From positions 54,528,430-54,592,429 of the forward strand of contig CM028382.1 of NCBI GenBank assembly GCA_013146195.2: a stretch of DNA of 64,000 bases, in the 5' to 3' direction. This DNA comes from Codonopsis lanceolata (taxonomy: Eukaryota; Streptophyta; Magnoliopsida; Asterales; Campanulaceae). Under the pieces are notes generated by a model, which was given only the letters and a program-made list of their open reading frames with translations, did not search any database and had not been told where the DNA came from. Of the stretch, positions 51,061 through 61,473 are shown one piece after another. The position numbers and the translations under genes were made by a program. Each line of letters starts with the position of its first letter. The first letter of the stretch is position 1.

Positions 51061-53385
51061 GGTCACAGCGCCCTGCCCCAAACTTGAATTGCCCCTATGC
51101 ATTGGCCGAACCAGGCATTGCCAGCACTAAAAGATGAGGGAAGAGAAATGCACACAAATGAAGGCCGCCCATGAATAATCTCACTGCCAGTGCGTATATT
51201 GTCTGTTTGCCTGCACGATTCATTTCCTTGGTCGTTTAAAATATGGCTGCCAACCATTATGGCCCATGATATAGCCAAGACTGCCGTACTATGCCAACCC
51301 GCCAACCCGCATTTAGATCTCGAATTATATAGCCCGGTATTTGTTATGTTTCACGTCAAGGATGCAGCCTGTGGTGCATCGCGGTGTGAGTTTTAAGCTC
51401 GTTACGATAAAGCGAAGTCTTTTAAACGCTGCCCGCCATGCGAAGGGAATTGGCACCACCCGCGACATCTAAATCTGCCCACATGAAGGGAGTCCTTAGC
51501 TATGACTAAACAACTGCTATGCCCGCTGAATCAAAAGATATTGCCCACCCGAGATAGCTTGGCTATAGATTGTCGCCCACACTGCAGGTCGGCTCAAGTC
51601 GAAAACTCACACAGGCGACCTGTATCGCTTGTAAACTCCTTGGGCTACAAACTTTTAGGGCGTACCACCTGTTTGAATATTTTTTTTTTTTTAGTATATA
51701 ACTCCTTGGGCGCAAGTTCATGGAGACCATTCAAACTTCGAAATGCCTTCATAATATCCAGTCTGTTTGCTAAATGAATGTGCAATTTTTCTTTTATTAT
51801 GGAATCACACTTTACAATATTTTATTATTTGGGTGATTACTCATTTTCTATGAAATCAAAGCCATATTGAATTGCCCGCAAACATACAGTGCCCGCAAAA
51901 ACTGGTTTTGTGTTATTAACTTATCATGGGTAAGTAAAGGCAGGCAGCAAAAACTGGTTTTGGTTTGGGGTTGGGGTAAACTGAAAAGGGACCGAAGTTT
52001 GCCCGTTGGGTAAAAGTAAGAGTAACAAGTCAGAAAAGTAGGCCACGGTAGGGTTGTTTCTTAATTAGTGAAAGCGTGGTGAAAATGACACTGTTGACCT
52101 TTCAGTGTTTGTTTTCGTGAAAATTGACTAAGGAGTCAGGACTCCTTTTAGGAGTAGTAAGGTAAATTCGACTTAGGATTTGTCTGCTTCTGATCCTACA
52201 GTTAAATCCCAATAAATGTTTAAGGTCCCATTTGATTTGCCCGTGAAACACGCATTGCCCACAAGTCGGCTTTTGCCCGCACACTTAACTGACCAAGGCA
52301 TCTGAGATGACTCGCATGAAGGAAGTTCTCGTTACAATTGGATATCCGCCCACTGTACAAGGATAGACACTGCCAGAAGGATACTTCCATTAAGCGAGGG
52401 CGACTCGCACTACCCGCATCGCTAACAGCTCGCATGGTCTCTGGTGTCTGCTCATAAGTTCTCTCAAACTGCCCGCACTTGCTACACGGCTCCTTAAATG
52501 TTCACCGCCCGGATAACTGCCTGCGTTGCCCGCGTAGCTCTCTTCTTTGTTTGCGCAGAACATTGCCCAAAATCACATTCAACATCGCAAGCAACCCGCC
52601 CTAACCTCGTGGCCAATTCAATAAGTTTTCGTTCTACTTACATTAACCGCACTCCTTAGGCGGCCCGTTTGAACTCGATGCCATTCAGCTATCGCCGCCC
52701 GCATGTGTACCAAACAAAAATAGCCTACGACATCGGCTTGGGGAAAAGGAACTTAGTAGCGGCTATGGCCGCCCGCGAGTAATCCGCCAATTGTATGACA
52801 GCCCGGCTCGTGTTGTTCCCCAAGGAAAACACGTACCGTCCGTTAAGGAAGGCCGCCCGCTATACACTGCCCACATAAGTCCAAGGAAAAACCCACACTG
52901 AAACAGTTTATAATAGCGGGCAATAGAGGCCGCCCGCATGAGTCTGTACCAACAGTTCTTTCACCAAGAAAATAGGCAATGCTTTGAACAGGCCCGTAAT
53001 GGAGAGAGTTTTCATTATTAAAATAGTGTAAAAAGACAAAGGAAATTAAAGGTGGCCAGTTTATTGCACTCCTCTATATTGCCTAGACCACAAATATCAA
53101 ATAGAAGGGTCCGCCTTCATGAGGGCACCATGTCTTGCCCGTGAAACACGCACTGCCCACACCCGCGTCACCCACAAGCCAACCTTGCCCGCACGACTAA
53201 CCCGAGCACTTTGTCGCCCGCATAAAGAAATATTTTTAACCCGAGCACATTGCATTGCCCACCAAGAATTGTTACTGATCATGCCCCATCCTTTTTATTT
53301 TCTTGCATACTCAAATTAAATATGGATAAGCCAATGGCATCGCATACCAAGACCGATATTCTTTATTTATTGATTTATTATTATT
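51061..53385. other. flank rich in GCCCGC motifs, no gene seen (right arm)
   Basis: Mirror of 29825-32200. GCCCGC/TTGCCCGC words recur about every 50-100 bp. No recognisable protein. Outer border of the inverted repeat at about 53385. Confidence 0.4.
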
Positions 53386-53621
53386 TTTTATTTGCAACTG
53401 ATTTTTACCGTCTGTAATATTTTGTCCTTCGTTTGCTTTTGCTAACTGGATAATCTGCATGCTTTGGAAGAACGCTGTTTATGCATCTGACTTTTTCCTG
53501 GATAAAAATATTTCCTATTCGGGTATAAAAGAAGCAAGTCCATTCCCAATCATAAAACTCTTCATGCTTGCAAATGGAAAATGACCATTCAAAAAATACC
53601 ACCCCCCGAATTAACTATCTT

Positions 53622-53880
53622 CTTCGAACATAAAGCCCTTTATGCTCGAAGAAGATAGATTATTGAGGAAAAACATCACCTCCTCAAACCCACTTTCTCT
53701 CCGAGCATAAAGCCCTTTATGCTCGAAGAAGATAGATTATTGAGGAAAAACATCACCTCCTCAGACCAACTTTCCCTTCGAGCATAAAGCCCTTTATGCC
53801 CGAGGAAAGAAAGCTAACGAAAACACCACCCTCGTACCAATTTTCCTTTCGAGCATAAAGCCCTTTATGCTCTGAGGAAG
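53622..53880 (-). repeat. four tandem ~77-bp units each carrying a hairpin
   Basis: Units centred near 53635, 53715, 53790 and 53863 each contain arms CGAGCATAAAG and CTTTATGCTCG around a central CC, with small changes in units 1, 3 and 4. The first two units are followed by the same AAGATAGATTATTGAGG stretch. It lies just downstream (minus strand) of the integrase stop. Confidence 0.88.
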
Positions 53881-53995
53881 TTCCTAAGGTAAAATTCAAC
53901 TCAAGTAATCCCAACTTAAAAAACCCCATTAAGCTTCATTATAATCATTTTTCACCAAATGGAAAAAATACACAGGCACATACCACTAATACCAA

Positions 53996-55330
53996 TTACC
54001 GATAATACTTATTTAAATGATCTGCGTGCCAAGGATGCTTTAGCTCATCACCATCCTCTGTTCGCAACATGTATGTGCCTTCTTTGACGATCCTCGAGAC
54101 CTGAAAAGGGCCTTCCCAATTTGGTGACAACTTCCCCCATTCACCGATGACCCGTGCCTCAATCTTACTTGAGGACCCAATCCCCCACAAAGAAATGATC
54201 GACCACCTAACTCTCTTATCGTGGTGAGCCTTTGCTCGTTGCTTATAGTTGGCCATTCTCATTTTGGCTTCTAGCCGCCTTTCCTCTAATAAATCCAAAT
54301 CCGCTGCTCGAGCTGTACTGTTAGATTCGACATTGTAGTTTAATACCCTATGAGTGGGCAAGTACATCTCCACTGGAGCCATAGCATCAGACCCGTAAGC
54401 TAAGGAAAAAGCGGTCTCTCCCTGGTCCCCATTACCGTCGCTCTAACCGCCCACAAAGCGTAAGGCAACTCGCTACCCATCTTCCAAATTTCTTCCGCAT
54501 TCTTTTCAACACATGCAAAATTTGCTTATTTACGCCTTCACCGCCCATTACCTTGTGGATATGCTACAGATGATTGCCAATGTTTTACCCTCATCTGCTC
54601 GCATGCCTTGGTAAACTTTTCCGAGAACTGAGTCCCATGATCAGACACAATTGCTCGCGGGACTCCGAACCGACACCATATGTGCTCGTGTACAAAGTCG
54701 ATGACGTTGACCTCACTTATGGTTGCCAATGGCTTCGCTTCCACCCATTTCGTGAAGTAATCCACCGCGACCTCACTATGAAGCGATCGAGCACGGGAAA
54801 AGGACCAATCGTCTATCTCCCCACATATCAAATGGCCATGATGCAATAATGAGTCCGCTTTGATGGCATCGGAATATCCGCGTAACGCCGGCATTTGTCA
54901 CACCGACGAACATACATCTCAAGATCCCGCCGCAAGGTTATCCAAGAAAATCCCGCCGCTAACACTTTTTCGCTAGCGATCGTTGACTGTGGTGACCTCC
55001 ACACTGTTTTCATGCACTTCGCCCAAGATTCCTTCCGTCATTTCTGGACGAACACACCTCAACAAAGGTCGGGTATAGGATCTGCGATACAAGATGTTGT
55101 CTAATATAAGATAACGGCATGACCGTTTTTGGATGGTTCTAGCTTCCTTTTTGTCTTCAGGCAACACCCCATGCTCGATGTAAGCTCGAAGATCATCTAT
55201 CCAACATTTCACAGGTGGCTCTATATCCATAACCACCTCTTTTTCAATGACAGGAATTTCCAAATGTTCGATCATGACTCCAGGATGTAAAGACTGGATT
55301 TCATCCTCAGCCATTTTCGATAGGTAATCT
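53996..55330 (-). pseudogene. Tat integrase, broken
   Basis: Zinc domain near 55080-54900 (LGEVHENS, CDKCRRYADIP), core with VDYFTKWVEAKPLATISEVN, IVSDHGTQFSEKF and VAYPQGNGR (catalytic Asp, Asp and the region before Glu) to about 54540, then C-terminus WGKLSPNWEGPFQVSRI and KHPWHADHLNKYYR ending at 53996. Frameshifts near 54960, 54530, 54400 and 54180. Confidence 0.88.
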
Positions 55331-56130
55331 GCTCGCATGTTGTCCTCCCGAGCAATTCTTACTAATTCCCAATAATCGAAATCCTTCAAAATTTCTCTTA
55401 CCATTGCACAATAACGAACCAAAATTGGGTGATGTGACTATAGTCGCCTTGACTTGATTTACCACCAACCGAGAATCACAATATACAACCATCGCTCAAG
55501 ACCAACGTTTGCGAGCTCGAGACCAAAGAATTAAAGCTTCATATTCTGCCTTGTTCGAAGTTCGAATTTGAAACGCAATGCCTTCTCAAACTCTACATCT
55601 CGGTGGAACTAACACTAGACCAAAGACCACTCCCAAATCGACTAGCCGAACCATCTACGTGAAGTTCCCAACAATATTCGGCCTCTGGGTTTGACTTGCA
55701 TTGCTCGTCAGCCGTTGCTTTTACTCTCTACTTCCTCAACAATCCTTGAAGCTTGTCTCGCCTACAAAGTCTCGCTATAGCTTTTGATGATTGCTGCCGT
55801 GGTCGATAATCGATATCAAACTCGGTCAACTCAATTGACTGTAAGTAACCCACCGAGGTATCCGGCTTGTGCAAAATCTTTTCGCAAAGGTGAATTCGTG
55901 TATACAACAATTGATGAGCAAAAATAAGCTCGAAGTTTCCGAGCAAAGAACAACAGTTTAATAAGCCAATTTCTCTCGCATTAAAATATCTTCCCTATAT
56001 CGTTGAGGGCTTTTGATACATAGTAAATGTGCTTTTGTACATTGCCTTCTTCCCTAATTCAAAACAATGGCTACCGCCTCGGCTGTAGTCGCCAGATAAA
56101 CATATAATTTTTCCCCACAATCGGGCTACT
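55310..56130 (-). pseudogene. Tat RNase H and archaeal-type RNase H, broken
   Basis: RNase H pieces near 56110-55740 (SIELTEFDIDYRPR at its end). aRNase H from about 55650 with a YCDSRLVVNQV segment near 55480 and EDNMRADYLSKMAEDE near 55340. Many frameshifts; the aRNase H N-terminus is badly damaged. Confidence 0.8.
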
Positions 56131-57150
56131 CAACAAAGGGGGACTTCCCAAATACTCCACCAACTCTTCGAAAGCTCGGCATTCAGAGTCCATTCAAACC
56201 CTTTATTACCCCAAGAAAACTTTGAAGAAAGGCAAGCAACGCCTCCGCCGACCTCGAGATGAATCCTTCCCAAAGCGATCACCCCGCCATTTAACCTCTG
56301 CACATCCTTAACATATACGAGGAAGCTTATAGTGACTAATGCCTCAATCTTTTCGTGATTAGCCTCAATTCCCTCTCGGACTATGAAACCGAGGAACTTG
56401 CCAACCTTTACTCCGAACACACATTTGCTCTGGGATTCAACTTCATGTTGTTCCTCCCGAGATTAGCAAAGTTTCCCCAGTCCTCTCAGATGCTCGCGCC
56501 CCTTAGTCTTGACCACCATATCATCAATGTGCTTCCACATTTCTCCCGATCCGCGAGCCGAATACCCTGTTGACCATCCTTTGATAAGTGGCCCCAGATT
56601 CTTCAAACCGGGGCATCATCTTATAACAATATAGCCCCCTGCTCGAAAGTCGTTGAGCCTTATCTCGTCCAGCCATCTTCACTTGATGATACCCAGTAAG
56701 CATCTATAAAGCCGAGAGCTCGAACCCCGCAATGGCGCCGACCAATTTGTCAATTCTGGCAAAGGATAGCAATCTTTCTGACAAGCCTTATTCAAATCGT
56801 GGGTCAACACACATCCGCCACTTGCCGCTTGACTTCTTTGACTATAACCACATTAGCCAACCAAGTTGATAATGTATCTCCTCGATAATATCCGCTTGAG
56901 TAACTCGACTTCCTCCTTGATCGCTTGATCCTTTTCTACCGAATAAACCCGTGGCCGGGCCGCTGATTGGCCTAAGCCGGATCAACATTCAACGATGCAA
57001 GGCCACATCCTCGCCACCCTCAGATGTCCTCTCGTCGCTAGTTTAAAGATATCCGACTGGCCCCGCTAGCTGCTTAATTAGGCTTTCTCTTGCCTCTACC
57101 GTCAAAGCTCGATCAATCTTGATCTTCTCGCTCGGGATGATAGTCTGGAT
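56130..57150 (-). pseudogene. Tat reverse transcriptase, broken
   Basis: N-terminal pieces near 57130-56800, a YCYKMMPRF..GATYQRMVN region near 56640-56570 (where the usual G-L-K-N is altered), the catalytic region IDDMVVKTKG near 56520-56490, and thumb sequence FLGFIVREGIEANHEKIEAL near 56410-56350. Stops and shifts every 50-150 bp. Confidence 0.78.
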
Positions 57151-57366
57151 TGATGACTATCTCTTCAGCCTCGTAGCCGAGTCCGTAAACTCGCTCATCT
57201 CGCATTTGGAGCGTATCACACTCCACTTTTTTCATCCTTCTCGCCTCGATCCTCAATTTTATCGAGCCGGTCTACCTCCATAGCCTCAACGGCTCCTCGA
57301 CATGGGCGGCAAAGATTCATTTACAAGGTCAACGACCTCATCGGCTCATTAAATCCCCCGACGCCA

Positions 57367-58144
57367 TCATGTAATCGGCAAAGGATTGCTAATACCTTCC
57401 TCGTCCACCTCCTCTTGCTCAGCTTGTGCCGACAACTGTACGGACGGTAAAGATAGAACCTCCATATTTGTTCGAGCAACGACCACTGCTGTATCCTCTT
57501 CGTTTTGACTTTTCTCCCCCGACTTCAATGTCGGCACGGAGCTTGCTTCCATTTCCAAATCATCCTGTACCATCGCTACCACCGATGGTCCTACAAATAC
57601 ATGAGAAGTTTTGGTACCGATAGTAACCTTCGCCGCCATCCTCCAAGGTCAACTGCTTCTTTCTTTCTCGTATCCCTAACATATTCAAGCACCGGCCATG
57701 GCCGACTCCATCCGCAATACTCCCACTCCTTGATCTGTATAAAATTTGGCTCTCTGATGCGGGATTGACGCGACCATCTGAAACTTGGTCATGCTCGGTA
57801 CGCCCAAAATAATGTTGTATGGAGATTTCAAGTCGATTACCATGAAGGTAATCTTTTCAATCCTGTTCGAGTCCTCACCAATAAATACCTCCAAATGATA
57901 GTACCCTTCACCTGACCTTATGATTTGTGAAACCCTCTAAAGCCCCAGCATACGGCTTCAAGCGATCATCACTCAACTCCAACCCCTGAAAACAGGAGTA
58001 ATACATCACATCCCGGCATGCTCCAGTATCAATTAATATTCTGTGCACGACCCATCCGTCAACCAACGCTGAGACAATCAACGACTGCTCGCCCGCAACA
58101 TTACTCGCCAACTCGGCGAGTAAATCATAGCCTCGCTTCTCCAT
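57367..58144 (-). pseudogene. Tat retropepsin and linker, broken
   Basis: LIVSALVDGWVVHRILIDTG then AC holds the catalytic D-T-G (near 58040), followed by VMYYSCFQGLELSDDRLKPY. The second half (57894-57685) reads FMVIDLKSPYNIILGVPSM, the conserved C-terminal protease motif. Then an acidic linker (57639-57367) to RT. Confidence 0.82.
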
Positions 58145-58199
58145 CTTGCAAGGTTGGCCGGTCGATCCACCACTTTTGACAAGGAGTAGATTTGCTTAC

Positions 58200-60110
58200 C
58201 AAGCCGTGTCTGGAGTGAGCTCCTCATCCATTATGACATTGATAACCCCCACGATTGGTGGAGCCTCCCGCCTAGAGAGCATTCCCTATTGCCTCGTGAT
58301 TCGCTTGAAACGGTCTAACCGCCCCTCATTGATCAACTTCTGAATGGCCTTCTTCAATGGCCAGCATTCTTCTGTGGTATGCCCATAATCATCATGATAG
58401 GCACACCTCTTCGCCCCGATCCTCTCTCCTACAGTATTTGGGATTCATACGAGGGGATTGGGAAGCCTGCTCCTAATCTCAGACATAATGTCCTCGCGCA
58501 ATGTATTGAGCGGGGTCAAGTCTGATTCGCGAAGAAACTCCTTCGGCCGATCATACCGAGATTTACTCTTATTGTAACCGCCACTCCCTGCCTGGCCGTT
58601 TCCCTTAACATTTCCCGCAGCTTCACTGCTCTCTTTTTTCTTTTCCTTCTTCGCTGTCTCCCCAGCGCACCATTTTTGTGCTCGCATGAGCATCTCTTTC
58701 GCTGTCTTCGGTTCACGATACTCACTCTCGATCGCAAACCACCTTCTCCTTCTAACAATCCCGCTTCAAAACACAACGTAACCTCTTGTTCGGTCAGGCC
58801 TGGAACTTGCTCGAGAACCTTGGTAAACCTCTCAAGGTAACTCGCTGTTGACTCATGTGTACCTTGCTTGACCTTGGACAAATCAGCCCTTGTTTTTGCC
58901 AATGAACCGGCAGTCCCAAAATCTGCCAAAAACTTTGCTCGCAAATCCGCCCAATTGTTTATCGAGCGTCGTGGTAATGCTCCCATCCAAGCCAGAGCCT
59001 TTCCTTGCAAAGCGCCAACAAAAGCTCTAATCTTCAACGCTTCGTCTGAAGTCACCAAGCCAATCTGGGACTCAAAAGACATCAACCAATCCCTAGCCTT
59101 GGTTTTGCCCGTGTACTCTTTAATGTTTGGAAAAATCAAACCCTGTGCTGGCGGAGCATTCTCGATCCACGGGCTAATCTGCGGGCTAGCGATGTACCTA
59201 GAAAATTTCCATCTGAGCCTTGCCTTGCTCCCTGTGCTTCCATCATCGGCGCTTCAACTCCTCGAAATCTTGCATGTTAATGGTTGTCATAGCAAACCAC
59301 CCCCAAGCCGAGGTCAGCATGCACAGGGCATAGGATACGTGGGGGTCCCAGGGGGGTGTAGCCGCAATGGCTTGGAGCCCCACCGCCCGCGACTGCCACC
59401 CACGAGATGCTCCCAATGAAGCTGTGCATGCGGCAGTCTTGTTGACCGATGAGACCGCCTGGGAGAGGGAGTCCTCCGCCTCCGACCATAAGAACCCCTG
59501 GGTGATCGTGAACGGCGACTATATGCCCGAGATCGCCGCGGTGACGGTGAACGAAGTCTGAGCATGCGACTCTGCGGTGAAGGTGGCGCCGGCGGCGTGG
59601 CCGAGCGAATCTTCACCAACTCTAGGTCCCAACCTTGAATGGACACTAGGGACAGGCTTCCCCTATGACGGCCTTACTTCCTCCTACGGTTGCTCATGAC
59701 GCTTAGAACCACCATGCACGCGTGGTTGGGAATGAACGACCAAAGGATTCATTTGATTTCCCCCCGTGCGTGAAATGCCAGCGGCCTGACCCGGTGCCAA
59801 CAGAGTTGGCAGTGGATCCAACTCGATGGGCAATGGTGGTTTGCCCATAGTAATCAGCTGCAAGTTGAGTTGATGCATCTGTCCGAGATAGATGGCTCTC
59901 TGACGCAAAGCCTCTTCACGAAATTCATGGGCTAAGCCAACCGCAGCTTCGGCACTTCTGGCCATTGATTCAACCCCACGCCTTTGATTCGGTTGGTGGC
60001 GTGCATCACGGGGTGGAGGACATTACTCCCAGCGACTTTGATTGAGGCGTGATTACGATGTGCCTCCTCTGCGATCGCTTGCCATCACCATTAACTCCGT
60101 TCTCCGCCAT
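58200..60110 (-). pseudogene. Tat gag, with an SR-rich GC-rich segment
   Basis: ATG at 60110 (MAENGVNGDGKRSQRR), then a Gln/Leu-rich part near 59960-59690. 59646-59310 is GC-rich and encodes RSPSPRRSRAYSRRSRSP-like Arg/Ser repeats. The capsid domain (Retrotrans_gag type) is well seen at 59139-58690: IKEYTGKTKARDWLMSFESQ, GKALAWMGALP, YLERFTKVLEQVPGLTEQEV. Near 58400 a CAYHDDYGHTTEEC zinc-knuckle-like motif precedes the protease. Frameshifts near 59290, 58740 and 58450. Confidence 0.85.
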
Positions 60111-60164
60111 GAATAAAACTTTCAAAATAAAGAATATCTAACTGAACTTTTAATGCCGTAAAAC

Positions 60165-60188
60165 TCGTTTCCCGGCAATGGAACCAAC
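60165..60188 (-). promoter_or_regulatory. primer-binding site region
   Basis: Directly after the LTR end the minus strand reads GTTGGTTCCATTGCCGGGAA, laid out like the TTGGCGCCGTTGCCGGGGA-type sites of plant gypsy elements, with differences. The tRNA cannot be named with confidence. Confidence 0.5.
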
Positions 60189-60827
60189 TGATGCGTCCAA
60201 GATAATCTGGACCCACTAAATCAGCCGAATCCGAACACCTGGCTTTCAACGTGTTTATAGATCCTCTGAGCCCAACTCTGAAATGAAGAAGAACAAATGT
60301 GAACTAGGCAGGGGCACTCCCTGCAAAAGCCCTCCGGCGTGTGAATTAGTATAAGAGAGTAAAACAATTCAACAGAGTTTAGGCTAGAGAATAAGATTGC
60401 GCATACCCTTCATCACATTTTTCCCTGCTTTTATATCTGCCAGAAGGCATAACTGTCAATAACTGTTATTAACTGCCCATGAATGCCATTAACTGCCCAT
60501 GATCTTCATGGCCCTTAATGATAGGCGTAATAACTAACCCATTAATGGGAACATATCGACTGGAGGATTTCCCAGACATAACCGTCCTCGTCTTTTGGCA
60601 AACAGTCTTGCCCGAATATAAATAACTTCGACTACTGTCAGCTCTTTCACGGACGAGCATAATGTATCATGCTCGCTCCTCAACCTTGCTCGCTAATTAA
60701 GCCCCCACTGCGAGGGTACCTTAGCTTAGACAATTAACAACTTGCTCGCCTGCTCGGATATCACTGACTTACCTTGCATGTGGTTCTTTAACTCGGGCCT
60801 GTTGGGCTTGTTGGGCCAGTTAGCTCA
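60189..60827 (-). mobile_element. 5' LTR of Tat element, 639 bp
   Basis: On the minus strand it starts TGAGCTAACTGGCCC at 60827 and ends GGACGCATCA at 60189. It contains ATATAAAAGC (60427-60438) and the CACACGCCGGAGGG leader motif near 60340. The start TGAGCTA is shared with the LTR at 29595. The outer end abuts a truncated Stowaway-like MITE. Confidence 0.72.
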
Positions 60828-60981
60828 CCTTTACTTTTTCACCTTACTTTAATTATGAACCACATACACATGAACTTTAAAGGAAACTTCACATTAAACA
60901 AATATAAATAATCAAATCAATTGTTTTTTCTTAATCTGTGCGCCGGATCAACCAGGACAATAATTTAGGGACGGAGGGAGT
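60828..60981 (-). mobile_element. truncated Stowaway-like MITE
   Basis: Matches about 150 bp of the complete MITE at 61216-61473 in opposite orientation (ACTTTAATTATGA, GTGCGCCGG, then GGGACGGAGGGAG at the end). The other half is missing exactly where the LTR begins at 60827. Confidence 0.8.
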
Positions 60982-61215
60982 ATATTAATTTGTTTGTTCT
61001 GTGAGTTGACATAAAAAGTCAATTCAAAACTTATTTGTTAATTTTCTTTTTTAAACCTAATTGAAATAAAAATTCAACATGTATAATTGATTCCAAACAT
61101 AGAATGAAAACCCTAATGGTATGTTTGGATACCCTAATTTCATAATTTGGAATTAGAATTGGGGCCTTCAACACCTTCCGCAATCGTTGTCATTAACCAT
61201 CACCACTATATGTTA

Positions 61216-61473
61216 CTCCCTCCGTCCCTAAATAATTGTCCTGCTTGACCCGGCGCACAGTTTAAGAAAAAGTAATTGACTTGATTATTTATATTGGTTT
61301 AATGTGGAGTTTCTATTAATGTCCTTGTATATGTGGCTCATAATTAAAGTAGAGTGAAAAAGTAAGGGTAAAGTGGTAAAAATGATGTTCTAAAAATGTA
61401 AGTTTCAAAGTGGACAATTATTTTGGGACGGACGAAAAAAGAAAGGAGGACGATAATTTAGGGACGGAGGGAG
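61216..61473 (+). mobile_element. Stowaway-like MITE, 258 bp
   Basis: CTCCCTCCGTCCC at one end, GGGACGGAGGGAG at the other, flanked by TA on both sides: the hallmark of Tc1/mariner-type Stowaway MITEs. An extra internal GGGACGG copy lies near 61424-61430. Non-coding. Confidence 0.92.

Larger units (their letters stand above)
42953..53385 (-). repeat. right arm of ~10.4-kb inverted repeat (mirror of 29825-40158)
   Basis: Begins inside the integrase and runs outward through antisense gene, LTR, cut gene, recA exon with MITE, and CGGGC-rich flank. Similarity stops near 53385 at a TTTATTTATTGATTTATTATTA stretch; beyond it the two sides hold different elements (minus Tat pol here, a 3' LTR at 29112-29595 on the left). 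Confidence 0.95.
53385..60827 (-). mobile_element. Tat-type gypsy element, 5' LTR to integrase, degenerate
   Basis: Minus strand: LTR 60827-60189, PBS, gag from 60110, protease, RT, RNase H, aRNase H and integrase ending at 53996, then a 3' region with hairpin repeats. Related to, but clearly diverged from, the 40-43 kb pol (shared WGKLSPNWEGPF, DLDLLEERRL, KHPWHADHL). Frames are broken throughout. The 3' LTR is not found; the 3' region is cut where the inverted-repeat arm begins. Confidence 0.88.

Noticed and set aside
53622..53880. Hairpin repeats as a CRISPR-like array
   Set aside because: Plant nuclear DNA; the 'spacers' are themselves similar to one another, so this is a tandem repeat.
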